A DNA stretch of 64,000 nt from Carnegiea gigantea (GCA_029747015.1 JAKOGI010000001.1:4831001-4895000); one strand, 5' to 3'. Positions 24,139 through 38,200 are shown, numbered from the stretch's first letter. Translations and numbers: made by a program. The notes: generated by a model not told the origin, from the letters alone.

Positions 24139-27100
24139 AAAACGACATATACAACCAATTTTCTCAATTCAATGCATGCAATTGACAGGTGATTCCCATA
24201 TGCTTGCCTTAAATTGGGTTAAGGACATTATGCTCCCTTTTTCCCTCATTCTGTCTTTTCAAAGAGGGGAAAAAAAAAAAGAAGGGGTTATTTTTCTTTT
24301 TTTTTTGGGCTTTTTTTGGGGGGGGGGGTGTTGACTCATTTGAAGATTCTACCCCACTCAGCCAAAACGCAAAAGAAAGGCATCAAAGGAGAGTTAAAAG
24401 GCAGTTTACGCAAAAATGCTTAATAGATAATAATAATGCCACTAATTAAGCTTATTAGGAAGGCTCTAATTGGATCCATAAATTTTGAAATAAATCACTT
24501 TACCAATCTAGGCAAGTGACCTTTTGTGATGATAATGACACAATTTGCCCTTTTGCTTCAGTGTAAGATCATTTATAAGAAAAGTGAACAAGCTAAATAT
24601 TAAAGTCACTTATTTTGTAGTTGATTTCCTACTTTGATATATACGTACTAACCTTTTGGACTTAAAATTATCGGAAAAAAGCTATATTTTAATGTTATGA
24701 TCAAATATTATTGATATTGAATCAAAATAAAGTCACATTTTTAAAATTAGAAATTGAAACCGGAATAGAAGACAACTCGTACATGACATGTAACCCTGTC
24801 TATCAACCGTATTAGATCAAACCAAATCAAACCTTAATCCATCACATTCGGGAAGGTGCTCTATGTGATACTAGCCTATAACAGTTCTACACGATACTAG
24901 TCTATCAGTTAAAGTTGTAACAACTATTGACTTTGATCGTGACTAGAGAGATCAAGAAACAAGGTGCGTGTAAGATACAGAGAAGGAATAAGTTGTGGTC
25001 ATTATACGGCATAAAACATCAGTTAATTATAGAGGTTATATTGACCCTTACACCTCATCAGAGTAATAAAAAGTCAAAAAGACTTCCTTCAGCTTAGAAA
25101 ATTCATCAATCCGCAAACCACGTGTAAGAGACAGAGAAGGGATAAGTTGTGGTCATTATACAATATAAAATATCAGTCAATTATAGAAGTTATATTGACC
25201 GTTACACCTCATCAGAGTAACAAAAAGTCAAAAAGACTTTCTTTAGCTTAGCGAATTCATCAATCCACGGACCCAATGCCACGTTAAACTGAAAGTACTT
25301 GAAAATTAAACAAATTGTAGAAAAGCAGTCAAGTAAAGGATGCCAAGAATTCTGGGTTCCCCTCTCTTTTGGGAGGAGGTGGAAGAAGATGAAGGAAGGG
25401 GGGAAAAGCACCCAATTTTTTTTATTTTTGCTTTTTCAAAAGGAGAAAATTAAACCGAAAGAGCTTATATTTTTTACATTAATTCCACGTGAGGATGATC
25501 ATTTAATTGGCAGTGGCGTGATGAGAAAATCCTGGAGTTTTGGTGGGCCAACTGTGTTTTCTTGCCCAACCAGAACCAGAATTAGCATTGTATTTTTCAA
25601 TGGCAGTACCAATTATATTTATAATAGCCTTCATCACAAAAGTCAATCCCCCATTATACACACAGTGGCTAACGGCAAATGATGAAAACCACCTATGGTC
25701 AATTCACAAGAGGATAATAAGGATATATAGGACTTTTTAAAATTGCGCTCCAGTTTGACTTGAGATCATATGATTGTCTTGGAATCAATCTACATGAGCG
25801 GAAAGTATAATTGAATCAATGAAGTGAAATGTGACCTCAAATTTGAATCTACAAGAGCATGAGGCTCCATGATTGTGCTTAGATATGGCATCAAGCTTGA
25901 AAATTTTCTTCATTGTTGAGTAATGGATCATGTCAAATAGTGCAAGATGTTCTGTGTATGAGCAAAAGTTAACCAAAGTATTTTCGGCGCAATGAATATC
26001 AAGGCTTCCTTAAGGCTCTATCCTTGATGTCACGGGCTTACATTCCGTAATATACAAATTTTTTTTGTTCGGGGAATTTGTGGAATCCAACAGGCATTTG
26101 GTTTGCACTATGACCCATGTCCCCCCCCCCCCCCAATTCTATTGGATTTGTCAATATCAGCTCCATTGAATCTTATCCTAGATAAAGAGTCTACTGAAGG
26201 ATCAGCTTGACACTGTAAGATCAAATGTTTTAAAAAAGATAGAATTTACCAAGATTGTGAATCACTTTGATACCAAATCGAGATATCAGATATACATGAC
26301 CATGGCTTGTACTTAGTAAGACAGCATAGACTTTCAAATTCCTCAATATAATCAACCAGTTTACACCCTCCCGCCTCCTATTCCTCACAAAACCCTGGGA
26401 GATACCTCTTTGGATTGAAATGGACTCCCATTTATCATATTTGCAATCATAAGCCTTACTTTCTTCCCTTTTTTTTTTAAATTTTTTGGCTGCTTTTTTA
26501 AGCAACCTTATTTTCTTCATTTGTTGTGTTAGTGTTTGGTTTTACTAATAGTTTTTCTTTAACAGACAGTAGTTTTTCTTTTAAAAGAGTAATATCTTTT
26601 CTCATATTATTTCCTGAATCCACTATGATGTGAATATATATAATAAAGGCTGTGATTAATTTGCATGGTTACAAATATAAATTAAAGTATTACTTTCGAA
26701 TCGCTGTAATGTATCAACAAATATACCACGGACAATAAAGATGTAGAGCAATCAAAACAATAAATAGTCCACTTGGCACTAATTAAAGTTAGATGTTGAT
26801 AACTTTTAATGCTTATCTAAAAAGCTTAATTTGACTTAATATATTATATTTCCATCTATTCTCTTATAAATCTTCGTTATGAGTACTAGTTGACATTTCA
26901 TTAACAAGCGCACCAAATTAATAAAAAAATTGCGAAGTAACACCACATTGGGAAATCAAGGTAATGAAAAATGCATAATAAGACCTAAATTATTGCTTGC
27001 ATTCCCATGCACGTATCTTTGTTTTAATTTGAGAAGGAAGTAAGGAAAAGTGCGCCCCATGTCAGTTTAGTGGGTTTGACAAAATAACTCTTCATTATTG

Positions 27101-28003
27101 AATCTTAGCTTAAAAACGAATGGTCTACTTTACCAACTGGTCGGCCCAAGTAAGCTTGAAGAAGCCGTCCAGGAACCAAGTGATAAAAAGACTACATATA
27201 TAAATATATTTATGATAACACTATGAAAAGACCCCAAAATGAAATGAAAGCATTGAGCTCTGAGCGAACACTTTGCGGGTACTTTGTCCACAGACAGTGG
27301 GTTGGTTGGTCAGTTCTAAATTCTAACCTAATCTGTAAGCTGGCCTGCTCATTACTTGTTTGTTTATTCGTGTTAAAGTAGAAGAGAACATTTTCAAGGA
27401 ATTCCCGAAATAATGACATAATTGAGGAAAGTTCGTCGTCATGCATATTTTGACATTTGCGTTGCATTCTCAGCAGAGCAATGCAGAACTTTTCAAATCA
27501 AAATTTCATGCTTTTGTTCCCGGTAAAACTTCCAAGCACCAGGAGCTAATACTACCAAACTCGAAAACACTTCTGAATTTGCTCACAAATCCTTGAGACA
27601 TAATAATGGCAAAACAGCTCATGGCCTGAACAGAGTGAACCCCGGGGGGGGGGGGGGAGCCGCACGCCTTAAAGCCTAAGCTGAATCTGCAGAAAGGTGA
27701 TTTCCAGAAGACATGCGCTGCTGACCACTGTAACCAAAAGCCGGAAAGGTTACACAAAACAGACTTTCTAATTGCTCGGAAGGTGGACCGAACTCAAAAT
27801 AAGAACTGCACATAGAACTAGCAACACAGCTCCAAAATGTGAAACAATGGTGTATGACTGTATGTGCTAAGCTAGCTAACGACAGAGCTTCACAACATTA
27901 ATAGTTCGACTATTTCTGCGTATGACCCCTAGACTGGTCCTACAGTCCACATTGCCCGACATTCTTGGCACACTGATGTTTTTCTGCACAGCTCCCTCAG
28001 ATT
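24139..28003. other. Intergenic, mostly unrecognised
   Basis: AT-rich, no supported gene. Besides the duplication at 24965-25275 it holds homopolymer tracts (G run near 24317, C run near 26120, G run near 27645). Scattered short frames show no recognisable motif. Confidence 0.5.
24965..25275. repeat. Tandem duplication of about 155 bp
   Basis: The unit beginning GTGTAAGATACAGAGAAGG (about 24967) recurs as GTGTAAGAGACAGAGAAGG (about 25122). Both run through GGTCATTATAC, CACCTCATCAGAGTAA and AAAAGTCAAAAAGACTT to ATTCATCAATCC. The copies differ by roughly a dozen substitutions. No coding content. Confidence 0.8.
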
Positions 28004-28255
28004 CTATGATATATCCACAAAAGTACTGCCATCTACGGATGCAATGCTCCTTTCTGAGTCCATTTTTCTGCCTGCTGCGGAAAAAGCTCTCATGCTGAGA
28101 ACTGCATCAGTAATCACCAGAGGCTTTTCTTGAATTGGAAGCTGATCTAAAATGGAAGAACTTATGCGCTTACAAGCTTTCAGGAGGCGTCTTCAATGCT
28201 CCTGCTCATCAGGTGGAAGGAAATCAATGACCAATGTTTCCATCGTCACAGACCA
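28004..28255 (-). pseudogene. Orphan terminal-exon-like frame, unknown protein
   Basis: After a CAG acceptor (28256-28258) the minus strand reads 84 codons to TAG at 28004-28006, with one TGA at 28193-28195. The peptide is protein-like and well mixed: WSVTMETLVIDFLPPDEQEH, stop, then RRLLKACKRISSSILDQLP and VITDAVLSMRAFSAAG, ending FVDIS. I do not recognise the family. It lies 0.9 kb downstream of the DBR1 stop, on the same strand, and no partner exon was found. It may be a gene relic or the last exon of a gene with a sequence error or nonsense change at 28193. Confidence 0.45.
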
Positions 28256-29181
28256 CTGTGGTTGCAGCAATGCATATGAAAGTTAGGGTCAGACTACAGC
28301 TAAGCAAATAATCGAGCACAGTTAGGTAGAAGAGAATTGTTTTCAAGGAAAATCGTTTCCTTTTTTTCCCTTATCAAAATGAATTAATAGCAGAAATTTA
28401 AGCCAAGAACAATTTTCTTATAATACACACAAGGAGATAGATATCCACCTCTACCCCATCTGGACATAAAACTATTCTACTTGGACTCTCGGAGATGCAA
28501 CTTCTTGTCTCTCAAAATGAAGCGTCCATCTTCAGCTATCCAGGTCACAATTTTTTTCCTCAAAAAATACGCCCTTCCCCAGTTACCAAACACCAGAAAA
28601 TTGGGAAACCATTTTCCCAAAGACAATTTTACCATGCAAACACACCCTAAAAGCAAAGCAAAGCAAACGACGACAAAAGATAATACAAACGGAAGCAGAA
28701 AAAGAAGAAATTAATGTAAATGACAAAATCCGCGCATGATGATGCTAAAATAAATCAGGGATCTAGAATGCTGCAAAGAAGAAGAGACTCTGCTGCCCTT
28801 TTCGATCATCTCAAGAGAAATAAAAAACTACCTTATGCACGCTTTCTATTCCCTGAGAACAAAGAATCATACACTTCAAACACTAAACCAAGAATTTCTA
28901 TATTTCAATTTCGAGCAGTATGAGGAAAACTAAGATAGCTACAAAAGCTACAAGCACACCTAGGCTGTGACCAAATTTCAGTGACATAGAATATGACAGC
29001 TATATAGATGATGCACAAATAGCAAACGAAATAAAATTCAACATATATTGATTGGACCAGCTAACTAGGCAAGGATTGATAACAATAACCAAGATTTCAA
29101 ACACAAATCCAAACAAAATTTCATAATGGTTCACTGCAAAATCACCCCCCAAAAAAAAAAATGAAATTATTACCTGTGTAC
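28256..29181 (-). other. DBR1 3' flank, probable 3' UTR
   Basis: No gene seen. The 3' UTR of DBR1 should begin at 29181 and run leftward, but no single poly(A) signal could be chosen. A short A run is at about 29149-29160. Confidence 0.4.
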
Positions 29182-29279
29182 CTACTCAGTCACTAGTTCT
29201 TGATCATTAGCAGCAGCCAGCTCTTCTAATTCATCCACATCGTCAATTGGTATATCTTCATCATTCTCTGAGTAAGGAC
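29182..29279 (-). CDS. DBR1: DBR1 exon 9
   Basis: The last 32 residues ([20 protein letters not shown] to ELVTE) and the stop TAG at 29182-29184. Acceptor CATATAG. Confidence 0.93.
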
Positions 29280-32200
29280 CTATATGCAAAGAATAGCATC
29301 CACATTGAAGAACAACTGACAACTGAATGATAAAACAAGTAACAATGACACAAAGTAAACAATTCCTCAATCCTCACTATTGTGCACGGGGGGGGGGGGG
29401 ATGTTGGGGAGACAGATCTGATTACCAAGTATTATCAAACATGTAACCATGTCAGCTCAAATATCTATCCCCCAACACATGTAAGTCATACCCACGGATT
29501 CAAAATACGGTTTCGGTCGCGACATGGAAAAATCGCTCTTATGCGGAAATCGTGTTCCGTATCGTGGCAAATCCACGGTTCGGCCAGCTCAAAAACCTTT
29601 CCAATGCGGCTGTTTCGTCGCGGATCACCACATTTTGAATCCATGGGCATGCCTTAGTCTTATAACTTCCATTCTAGAAGGATAAATCTGTATTGCTTGT
29701 GCTTAGATCCTCATAAAGAACCATCTATTGTGTCATTTGTCATGAAGGCAAATCTACTAAATTTCTGCATGCTTCTATCTCATTTTAAGCAAATATGTAC
29801 GCGTTGCCAAAAGCCATGCCAGAACGTCACCTGCTTCTGGTCATGTCGTAGAAACAAGGGTCACAGGTTTTGGTAGAGAATTCTCGTCATAGATGAATAT
29901 CTTGATCTCAGACTATTGTATATGACTTGTAAACAGCAGTTACCATTAGAGAAGATGAAGCTTCAACGTCCGGAACATAAAGACTATGACAATTTGAGAC
30001 ACTTCGTTTCTGACAAATTATACAGGTAATGGCACATATGCCCAGTATGCCACAGCGAAAGCAGAAACCATTAAAACTCAAGCCACTATGAACAAGCTAG
30101 AGAAGACAGGTGCTGTATAAAACGCGTACATTAAGAAAGGTGAGAGGGAGGGCACATTAAAAGCCAAGACAGAGAAAAACTAGCCAGCAAGGAACTTGAA
30201 CTGAAATCTACTCAGAAAAGGAAGGGGGCAAAATGCAAAGAGAGCCCATAATAATACCACAAATGGCAACTACAAACTGTAATATCCAGACGAATAAAAA
30301 GGGATTCTTTAACAGGGATTAAAAAGGGATTCCCAACATAGAGTTCCTAATCTTACAACAAGCCTGTGAGGATGGGTCTTTAAATTTTCAGGAGGCCAAT
30401 CAAGGACGCCTGGTTCTCCTTCTGATTGTATTTCTCTCCTAAGCCAAAATCTAGCATACAACCCTACCCTTGAAAACATTAGGCTCTACACTGAAAATGC
30501 ATTGACTATAAGGAACAAAAATATCACTTCAGGATCATGATACATCTCAATTCATTGACAATAAATTTGTTTTTTCCCAACAAGACAATGACCCAAACCC
30601 ATATATGAAGTTCAAGCCTCTTGGTTGCTTCCCAGGACCCAGAGAAAGCAGGTGAACTGATAACTTGCAAGGGTAAACCAAAATGTTTCCAGTAAAAGCA
30701 AAACATTTTCTTATGAGAGTCATCGCAAACTTGTCACAATTCCAACGTGTAATTGAATGAACATTTATCAGATGGAACCACAAGCACCCAATAGCACCAG
30801 GCAGAAATATTAAGCATTGATGAATAAATCATTTTGCTTAAGCGAGAACTAATGGCTTTTCATTTCCTTTTCTCATTTTCTCTTCCTTTTTCATTTTCAC
30901 ACCTGCTGAAAGGTTTTATGCAAAAATCACACAAACATAAATCACTGTAACAAATTAAACATTTAGACTGACCCTCCCCCCACCCCCCACTCCCAAAACC
31001 CAAAAAAAAAAAGGATAAAAACATGAAAGGAGTTAAACCAACGGCATCAAGATGATCACCTCTAGATAAGGAAGGTGAATAATAACTCGCTTCCCTAGAA
31101 GCAGTGGAGTCATTGAGGAGATATGGCAACCCAAGCAACTGCAAGAGTGCCTCTGTCTGAGGATTCCGATAATGTTCTGTAACCACAATTTGGATAGTCA
31201 ATACAGATTAACCAAAAACATACATAATCTAAGGAAAACACATCTGGAATTGCAACATTAAAGAAATGAAAAGACAATTTGAATTCTGACAAGTAACACC
31301 AGAGATGCATCGTCATCTTAATTTACAGGAAAACAGCAAAGGCACTACGCAAGCCAATAACTCCCACTACTCAAGAATTACATGAGATGCACAAAATAAA
31401 ATTAGGAGTACACAAACAGCAGTTCAAAATACAACTGCCAACTCCAAATGGGCATAATATTAGGCATTGGAAACCCTATCAGACAGCAGACCTCTGAACA
31501 AATAGCATTACACTGTTAAATTCATAATACTCTGGCCACAATATCACAGCAAAGAGTCTCCCCAAAAGCATTCAGTAACAATTTCAACAGGCGTAATATG
31601 AATCCACATTCCCATAGCCTGAAAAACAGCTCCGTTGAACAACTTTATAAATCAAGCAAACAACAAAAGCAAAGGAAATCTCCCTTAGTCCAATAAAAGA
31701 CAGACAAGTAGATAACTCAAGAAGTCAAGATAGTGAACAAGTCATCCATAAAAAGCAGGTGATTACCAGGTGCATGACTGTTGGCATTAGATTGGGATGG
31801 ATCATAGCATGGAGCTGTTCGTGCAAATGCAAAAGGCTTAGCCCCACTAGCTTCAAGTCGACTCCGGACCCATCGACGAGAATCATCTTTGTCAACTTGC
31901 ACACTCCTTTTTCGGCAAGAGATAGTTGTGAATATCAAAATTAACAAGACAACGAATAACAATAGCCAATGGGAACAAAGACAACTAGGTTGAGTGACAC
32001 ACCCCAAATCAGCAGGCTTTGAAGTCGCAGGGAAGGCTGAATTGAAGATCCTAGTAATTGTGAGCCATTCTTCATCATATTCTATTTCAAATGGTCCAGG
32101 GTCTGATTGAATTTCAATGACCTGAAGGCCAAGATAAGATTCAAAACCATCACAAGTGGATTACAAATGAAATTGACAAAAGTAAGAAAACTGATTAATA

Positions 32201-35200
32201 CCTGCAAGAACTTGCGACCTGGCAGGCACTTGTCAAGTGCAAGAAATTTTGTTATGGGACCACCATCTCCATGTTGGACAAGGGCAGCAAATTTACAGTG
32301 TAAATGTGCTGAAAACCAATACAAAGGTTTTAGCTTTTCGAGCAGCTCAGCTGCAGGCTTACTACCAAGAGCTCTTTCTTGAATCTGACAAGGTAAATAC
32401 AGAGTTTAGGTTATGTATCAGACATTTTTCATCATCATTCGATCAGTTTTTGCAACCACAAAACTCTAGCATAGTAAGATATTAAAGATCAAAAAGTGGT
32501 CTAAAGAAACTATGCCAATAGTGACACACATGTACGTGGCAAATTGCAAATACTGAAATATTTAAGAATGCAATTTGAATATATAACCCATTGGACTCAC
32601 AGTTTGCACTGTCTTTGGTTCTTTCTTTAGGGGGGCGGGGGATGGAGGAGATACTATCTCGGAGACAGAACACAAGCAAATAAAAAGATGTCCTTGAAAA
32701 GAAAAACACAAATTGCAAGCTTCCCCAATGGGCAGAAAGTCAGAAAGATATTCTGTTGAAAACCAAACTCCAAACACAAAGAGTCCCACACCCAACCAAA
32801 GAAGACACTAGATGTACCACATGATCTCTTAAAGAAACAATAGAGAGTAAATTCATCATTTTATACTCACAGCAACAAGAACCCTTGCAAGTTACAATTG
32901 ATGCAAATTTGACAATAATAATAATAATAGAGCAAAAGTCCACTTCTTAGCATGGATCCAAACAAACTCCTCCACAATCAGATGAGGAAAAAAGTAGTAT
33001 CTTTGCAATCATACATACCACACAGACATCATGGTACGTACAGCTAGCTAAAAGGCCTTCCAGCTTCAGGCGAATTGTTCTGATTGATTGTACCCAACAC
33101 CCTACTCCAACTAAAGGGTTTTCCTTTAAGGGGCTAATTGCTCCTCTCAGTGAAGTTGCAAAAGAGAGAGACGCTGAGTTCAATGACAATAATAAATGAG
33201 AAAGGAAGGTTTTACAATTAAATTTTCCACGCTGCTTAACACCTAGACCCTACTATCATAATTTCAATTTTCAAGACACAGGAAAGGAATCAGAAACATT
33301 GAGAAGTGAGATGAGCTCCTGCCATCCCTATCATGGGCATTCCTACGAAGAAGAAATTCAGAGAAACCAAATCATCACCCCTAAATAAATTTTCAAAAAA
33401 GGCGCAAAAGGAGCATTATGAAGCATTGAGAGATAGAGAAGACAAAGGGACGGCCGCTTTCGGCAAAGCGTGCCCATAGTGAACTCGGTCCTATTCCCAT
33501 CTTATGACTAACCAAAGGAAAGGAACAGTTAGACACTTTGGGATGAATCTCTAGAAGGCTAGCATGACGATGCCTCTAATCAAAGTGTTTTGTCCATTCC
33601 TCCAAAGGCGATGATTATTTTCTAATGACTCTACTTTTTAACAAAAGTATGTCCAAATGAGGGAATCAACACGACCGTCTCTCCAACAAGTACGTCCAGA
33701 CATTCCTGGGGCTCAAAACATCTGCATACTCAGTATTAACTCAATAAGTGATTTATAACGTCCTTCCTAATCCGTAGACTGGGAGAAATTCGTCATCAAC
33801 TTGCCAAGTTGATTAGCCATTAATGCAGAGATAATACAAAGGTACACTAGACAAACACAAATATCAGAAGAGATTCTTTCTCTGAGACAGAAGTGAGCCG
33901 TCTTCAAACCATCATCCCAAAAGGAACAACAATGAGGTTTAGTCTCCTAAAGGAATCAAAAAAAAAGACGGAGGGCAATTATGGATCCAACATCTAGCCA
34001 CAACAAGATTATCGGAAAAGCATGCAATGCACAACTCTAGTTTACAGTTTACATTGTTGTATTACGATTTATGCATCCTTAAGCAATGAGCTTTTCAATA
34101 ACAATGATATATCCAAGACATGGAGCTGTAAGAAATAAAAGCTCTGTTCCTAAAGCAGAAGTCTGCACAAAAGTTTTGCTTTCTTTGTCCTGAATAAAAA
34201 GACGTTCTGCATAAAAAAACTGCAATCCAATAGGTTAACTAGTCAATTTAGCATATTTTGATCACATTCCTACAGTAAACTAGCTCAAAAGAGAAAAGAC
34301 AGCCTTACTTGGAATAGTAAGGAGAGGAGTAAAGCTCCTCTATCTATTAGAACAAATTAGAAAGAATGGCATCCAGTTGCTATTAAGCGTCAAACAAAGT
34401 GCATATAGAAATTGTAGTCTTCATGCCTCACTGTTTTATTACTAAAAGTCTGTAACTGAAAATACCTCTTTCTCAAAAAACGGTTTTTTTCGTACAAGTT
34501 CCCTCCAGTTCCCACAATCAGTAATACCAATAGGCCAATCATGAGAAAGGAATATGTCGATCGGCTCCTCAATTTGCAGAAGCTTGTAAACATCATATTC
34601 ACGAACATGATAGATGGACCGAATGTCACTCTCGCTGTAAGGAGGCCGTTCAAAATGCCCTGCTCGTGGAAAAAAATAACAATGAGTTTTCTGGATTCTT
34701 CTCTTTTTACTTCTTTTTTTGTTAGGGGTTTTAAAGAGGTGCCGGGTGTTCTGGACAACAATATCTCAACAAACTCATAAAGAGTGGCCAACCTAGTTTA
34801 TAATGACGAGCATTGTATATCCCAGACAGTCCACCAATTCGTATGTTCCCAAACTTGATTACTCCAGCAAACCCCAAGAAGTAAATGTTCGGCGCAGCCC
34901 ATCCACCATAGTACCTAGAAGACAATGAGCGTCACTCCTCTGTAGTAGTGAGCATATAGCAGGATAATTATCTTAGCTGAAAATGAATCTGCATAACAAA
35001 TATCAACTGAACAGCAGTGTCCACAAATTGCCTCTCTCAGCATATGATACCAGCTTCACCACCAAAACCAGGCTATGAGACAGAAGCTACCTTTAAGACA
35101 TAGGCCATAAAACATAAGCAAAGATGAAAATAGTGCTGGGGCACAAATCCAGAGACGAAGCTCAAGCATAATGATCTGATGAGCAAACACACACGGATTA

Positions 35201-38200
35201 ACGGGAACTACTCCTAGCACAACAAAAGGAGGTTGGAGTTTACGTCTCCCCGCCCCCCCCCCCCCCAAAAAATAGCCCCAAAAGAGCTTTCGCATCACCC
35301 TCCCTCTGGAATAAAAACTAACCCTCAGAAAAAATAAGACTAACAAGTGAATGAAGTATACTAGCATTTTTGGACATATAGATATGCCATCTAAGGTTAA
35401 CAAGGAGTCTAAAACAACGCTACGATCGTTACGGGAAAAATTATTGCAATGCCAAATTGAGATCCACAAATAATTTGCCTGTACTAATTGAACTTAAAGC
35501 AATTATTATTTTCAATCTATGAGACGATAATAGAATAGTTCACTTAATTTTGATCCTTATCAGTAAATCTATTCCCTAATGTTTATATGTACCAACACAG
35601 ACACGGTAAATGCAAAACCAGCTTATGTACTTGTCCCAACTTCGACCATGTATCACCGCGACTGAGAACATCTTGGTCTTCTAGAGTTCATTTCCTATGC
35701 AGATAGTCCAAATTGTATGTCACAAATTCGTACCTCCCGAACATTGCCACAGGGATAATGAGCCAACCTCCATCCATATTACCAGCACTTCTGCTTTGTC
35801 CCTTCATGTAAAAGGTTCCCAGAAAGCACATCTGTCGTTACTGAAGAGGCATACACCCAACAAACCACTCATCAGAAAAGAATAATCCATGTAGGTTATG
35901 TTGGAGATCCATGCGGACCATGCCACAGAAGCACAATTCACATCCCTCCCTCCCCCTCTCTCTGTGTCTGTGTGCGCGCGTGCGCGTGAGCGTGTGGGGA
36001 GGGCGGAATTGTAGGTTAAGTTTGGAGCTCCATGCCACAATAGCATAATTCACATATCTATGTGATAAGCCTCTATTTTTGCCCCTTTCGAAACCACTTT
36101 GACCTCTCCTTCCAGTGATTTTTGGGTTGAACTTCAAAGCATAGGGGTCGAATAGGCCTCCTTTACCCAGAAAGTGCTCATGTGAGATGTTTTTAATGCT
36201 TTTAGGAGTTCCAGTTGAAGGAAAGAGGAAAACTCACTAATGCCGCGCGAAAGGAAGGCTAAGAGGGCGGATTTTGAGCGAATGAAGAGGTTGCGAGGCC
36301 CAGAGAACCGGCATGGGGACCCCATGCTAGGAAGCTCGACCGTGCCAAGACAGAACGCGAGATGCAGCAAACCAAGGAAGTGGCACGGTGAGACCGTGCC
36401 ACATTAATTCTTGCGCGATTAAATGTTTCGTCGCGGCTACAGTTGAGGATACCTTATCATTTTCTTAGAGCTCTCGAAAAGGGGCATTTTTTAGGTCTTT
36501 CTATGCTAATTACTTTCTCAAATTCTAAAGCATTGGATTGAAGTTTGGCTTTGGTACGAAGGTACGCGATTGCTCTTGGAAATCAATTGAAGTACGCTTT
36601 CGTTCTTCCTTCTTTTGTGATCTAAATTAAAGTTTGCAACTTTGGTGATGTCTTCTAGATTCTTATTCTTGATTGTCATTAGAAGTATGATTAGAGGCTA
36701 AATTAGTAGTTTTGGATTGGGAGGAGCCTCTATTGTGCAAAAGTGAATCATGTTCTAGGTTTTTGTGAATTGTGTCCATGATTGCAATTCGAATTCCTAC
36801 TTAATATGCCAATTGTTCGTTGAATTGCTTGAAAGAGTTTTATTCACAATTCCTGATTAAGGCTTAGGAGATCAACGAAAGCTGAATCCTTTATTTAGTG
36901 CGACTTTGTGGGCAATTGATCTTCCTAACGCGAAAACAGTTAGGGCTTCAATTGGGATCATTTGATTATGAAATCCTGTGGCTTCGATAGTCTTAGTTTC
37001 ATGAAAATAGATAACTAAGGTTAATTTAGTCCGTCTATTGACCTTTGAGAGCAGACTTAGATGCGCTCTAAATCGTTATCCTTTCCACTTCGATTTGTTC
37101 ATGGGCATGGTTTGTTTGATTTATTCATGATTCATATAACACAATAGTGTGGTGAACCCCAATCTAGGACCCTTGTTAATACTGGATTCGATAACTCAGC
37201 AGTTTTCAGCATAATAGTACTGCTTGAGTACTATAAATTGAATTCGGTAATTGGAATTAAGTTCCTTGTGGATACGATCCGTACTCTTAGTTTTAAAAAG
37301 CACGAGGCACATTGAGGCGCATAGGGTCCCAATGCGTGAGGCGCAAAATGCGAGGCGAAGGCGCACACATCATGGATGCGAGGCGCACTTCTATGCAAAA
37401 TTTTTTTAAAGTATTTCATGTTTTACAAAGCATATTTTGCATAAACAAGTTAGCTAAATGCATTAAAAATGTGACTAGACATGAATATGACTACTAACAC
37501 CGTACATAACCTTACGATATGTTATCTTATCATTGTAGTTCCCCAATGCATGTACTTACGGTACAAGTTTAGCTCCCCTTTTAGCTCCCAAAGAAGGAAA
37601 AGAAAAAAGGTAAAGGCAAGGCTAAGAAAAAGAAGAAATAGGGGGAAGATACAGCATCGCATCCTTGAGGCGCACCTCATTCCCTCCGAAACGCTGACCC
37701 GGCAGCCTCACACCGAGGCGCGCCTAGGTGTGCCTCAGGTGGGCTTTTTTAAACTAAGTCCGTACTTGCTGTTGCTAGCTACAACTGGTACCGTGCACTT
37801 GCGGTAACATTTTAAGACAACAAGTTAGGCGTAAATCCACAAGGAACGACGCGGTAAACTTGTTGTCTTAAAATGTTACCGCCAGTGCACGGTGCCAGTT
37901 GTAGCTAGCAACGGCAAGTACGGGTCGTATCCACAAGGAACTTGATTCCTATCACCGAATTCAATTTATAACACTCAAGTTAGGCAGATGTCCACTTTAG
38001 ATGAATGTTACTAACTAGCAGTACCATTATGCTGAAAACTGCTGAATTATCTAATCCAATATTAACAAAGGTCCTAGATTAGGATTCACCACACTATTAT
38101 GCTATATGAATCATGACTAAATCAAACAAACCATGTCCATGAACAAATCGAAATGGAAAGGATATTACAGCACATCTAAGCCTTCTCTCAAAGGTCAATT

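Larger units (their letters stand above)
36063..37822 (+). repeat. Athila LTR-A
   Basis: 1760 bp, TGATAAGCCTC... to ...TTTAAGACAACA, including a 473-bp MITE. Without the MITE and one 8-bp duplication it is about 1.28 kb, close to LTR-B and LTR-C. A segment present in LTR-C (TAACATTCATCTAAAGTGGA and neighbours) is missing near 37225. Confidence 0.92.

Noticed and set aside
34390..34791. 133-codon minus frame overlapping DBR1 exon 4
   Set aside because: A shadow in a different register from the exon. The DBR1 frame explains the conservation.
37823..37860. Spacer as a normal Athila primer-binding leader
   Set aside because: No tRNA-complementary TGG site could be seen. It is reported as an unexplained spacer instead.
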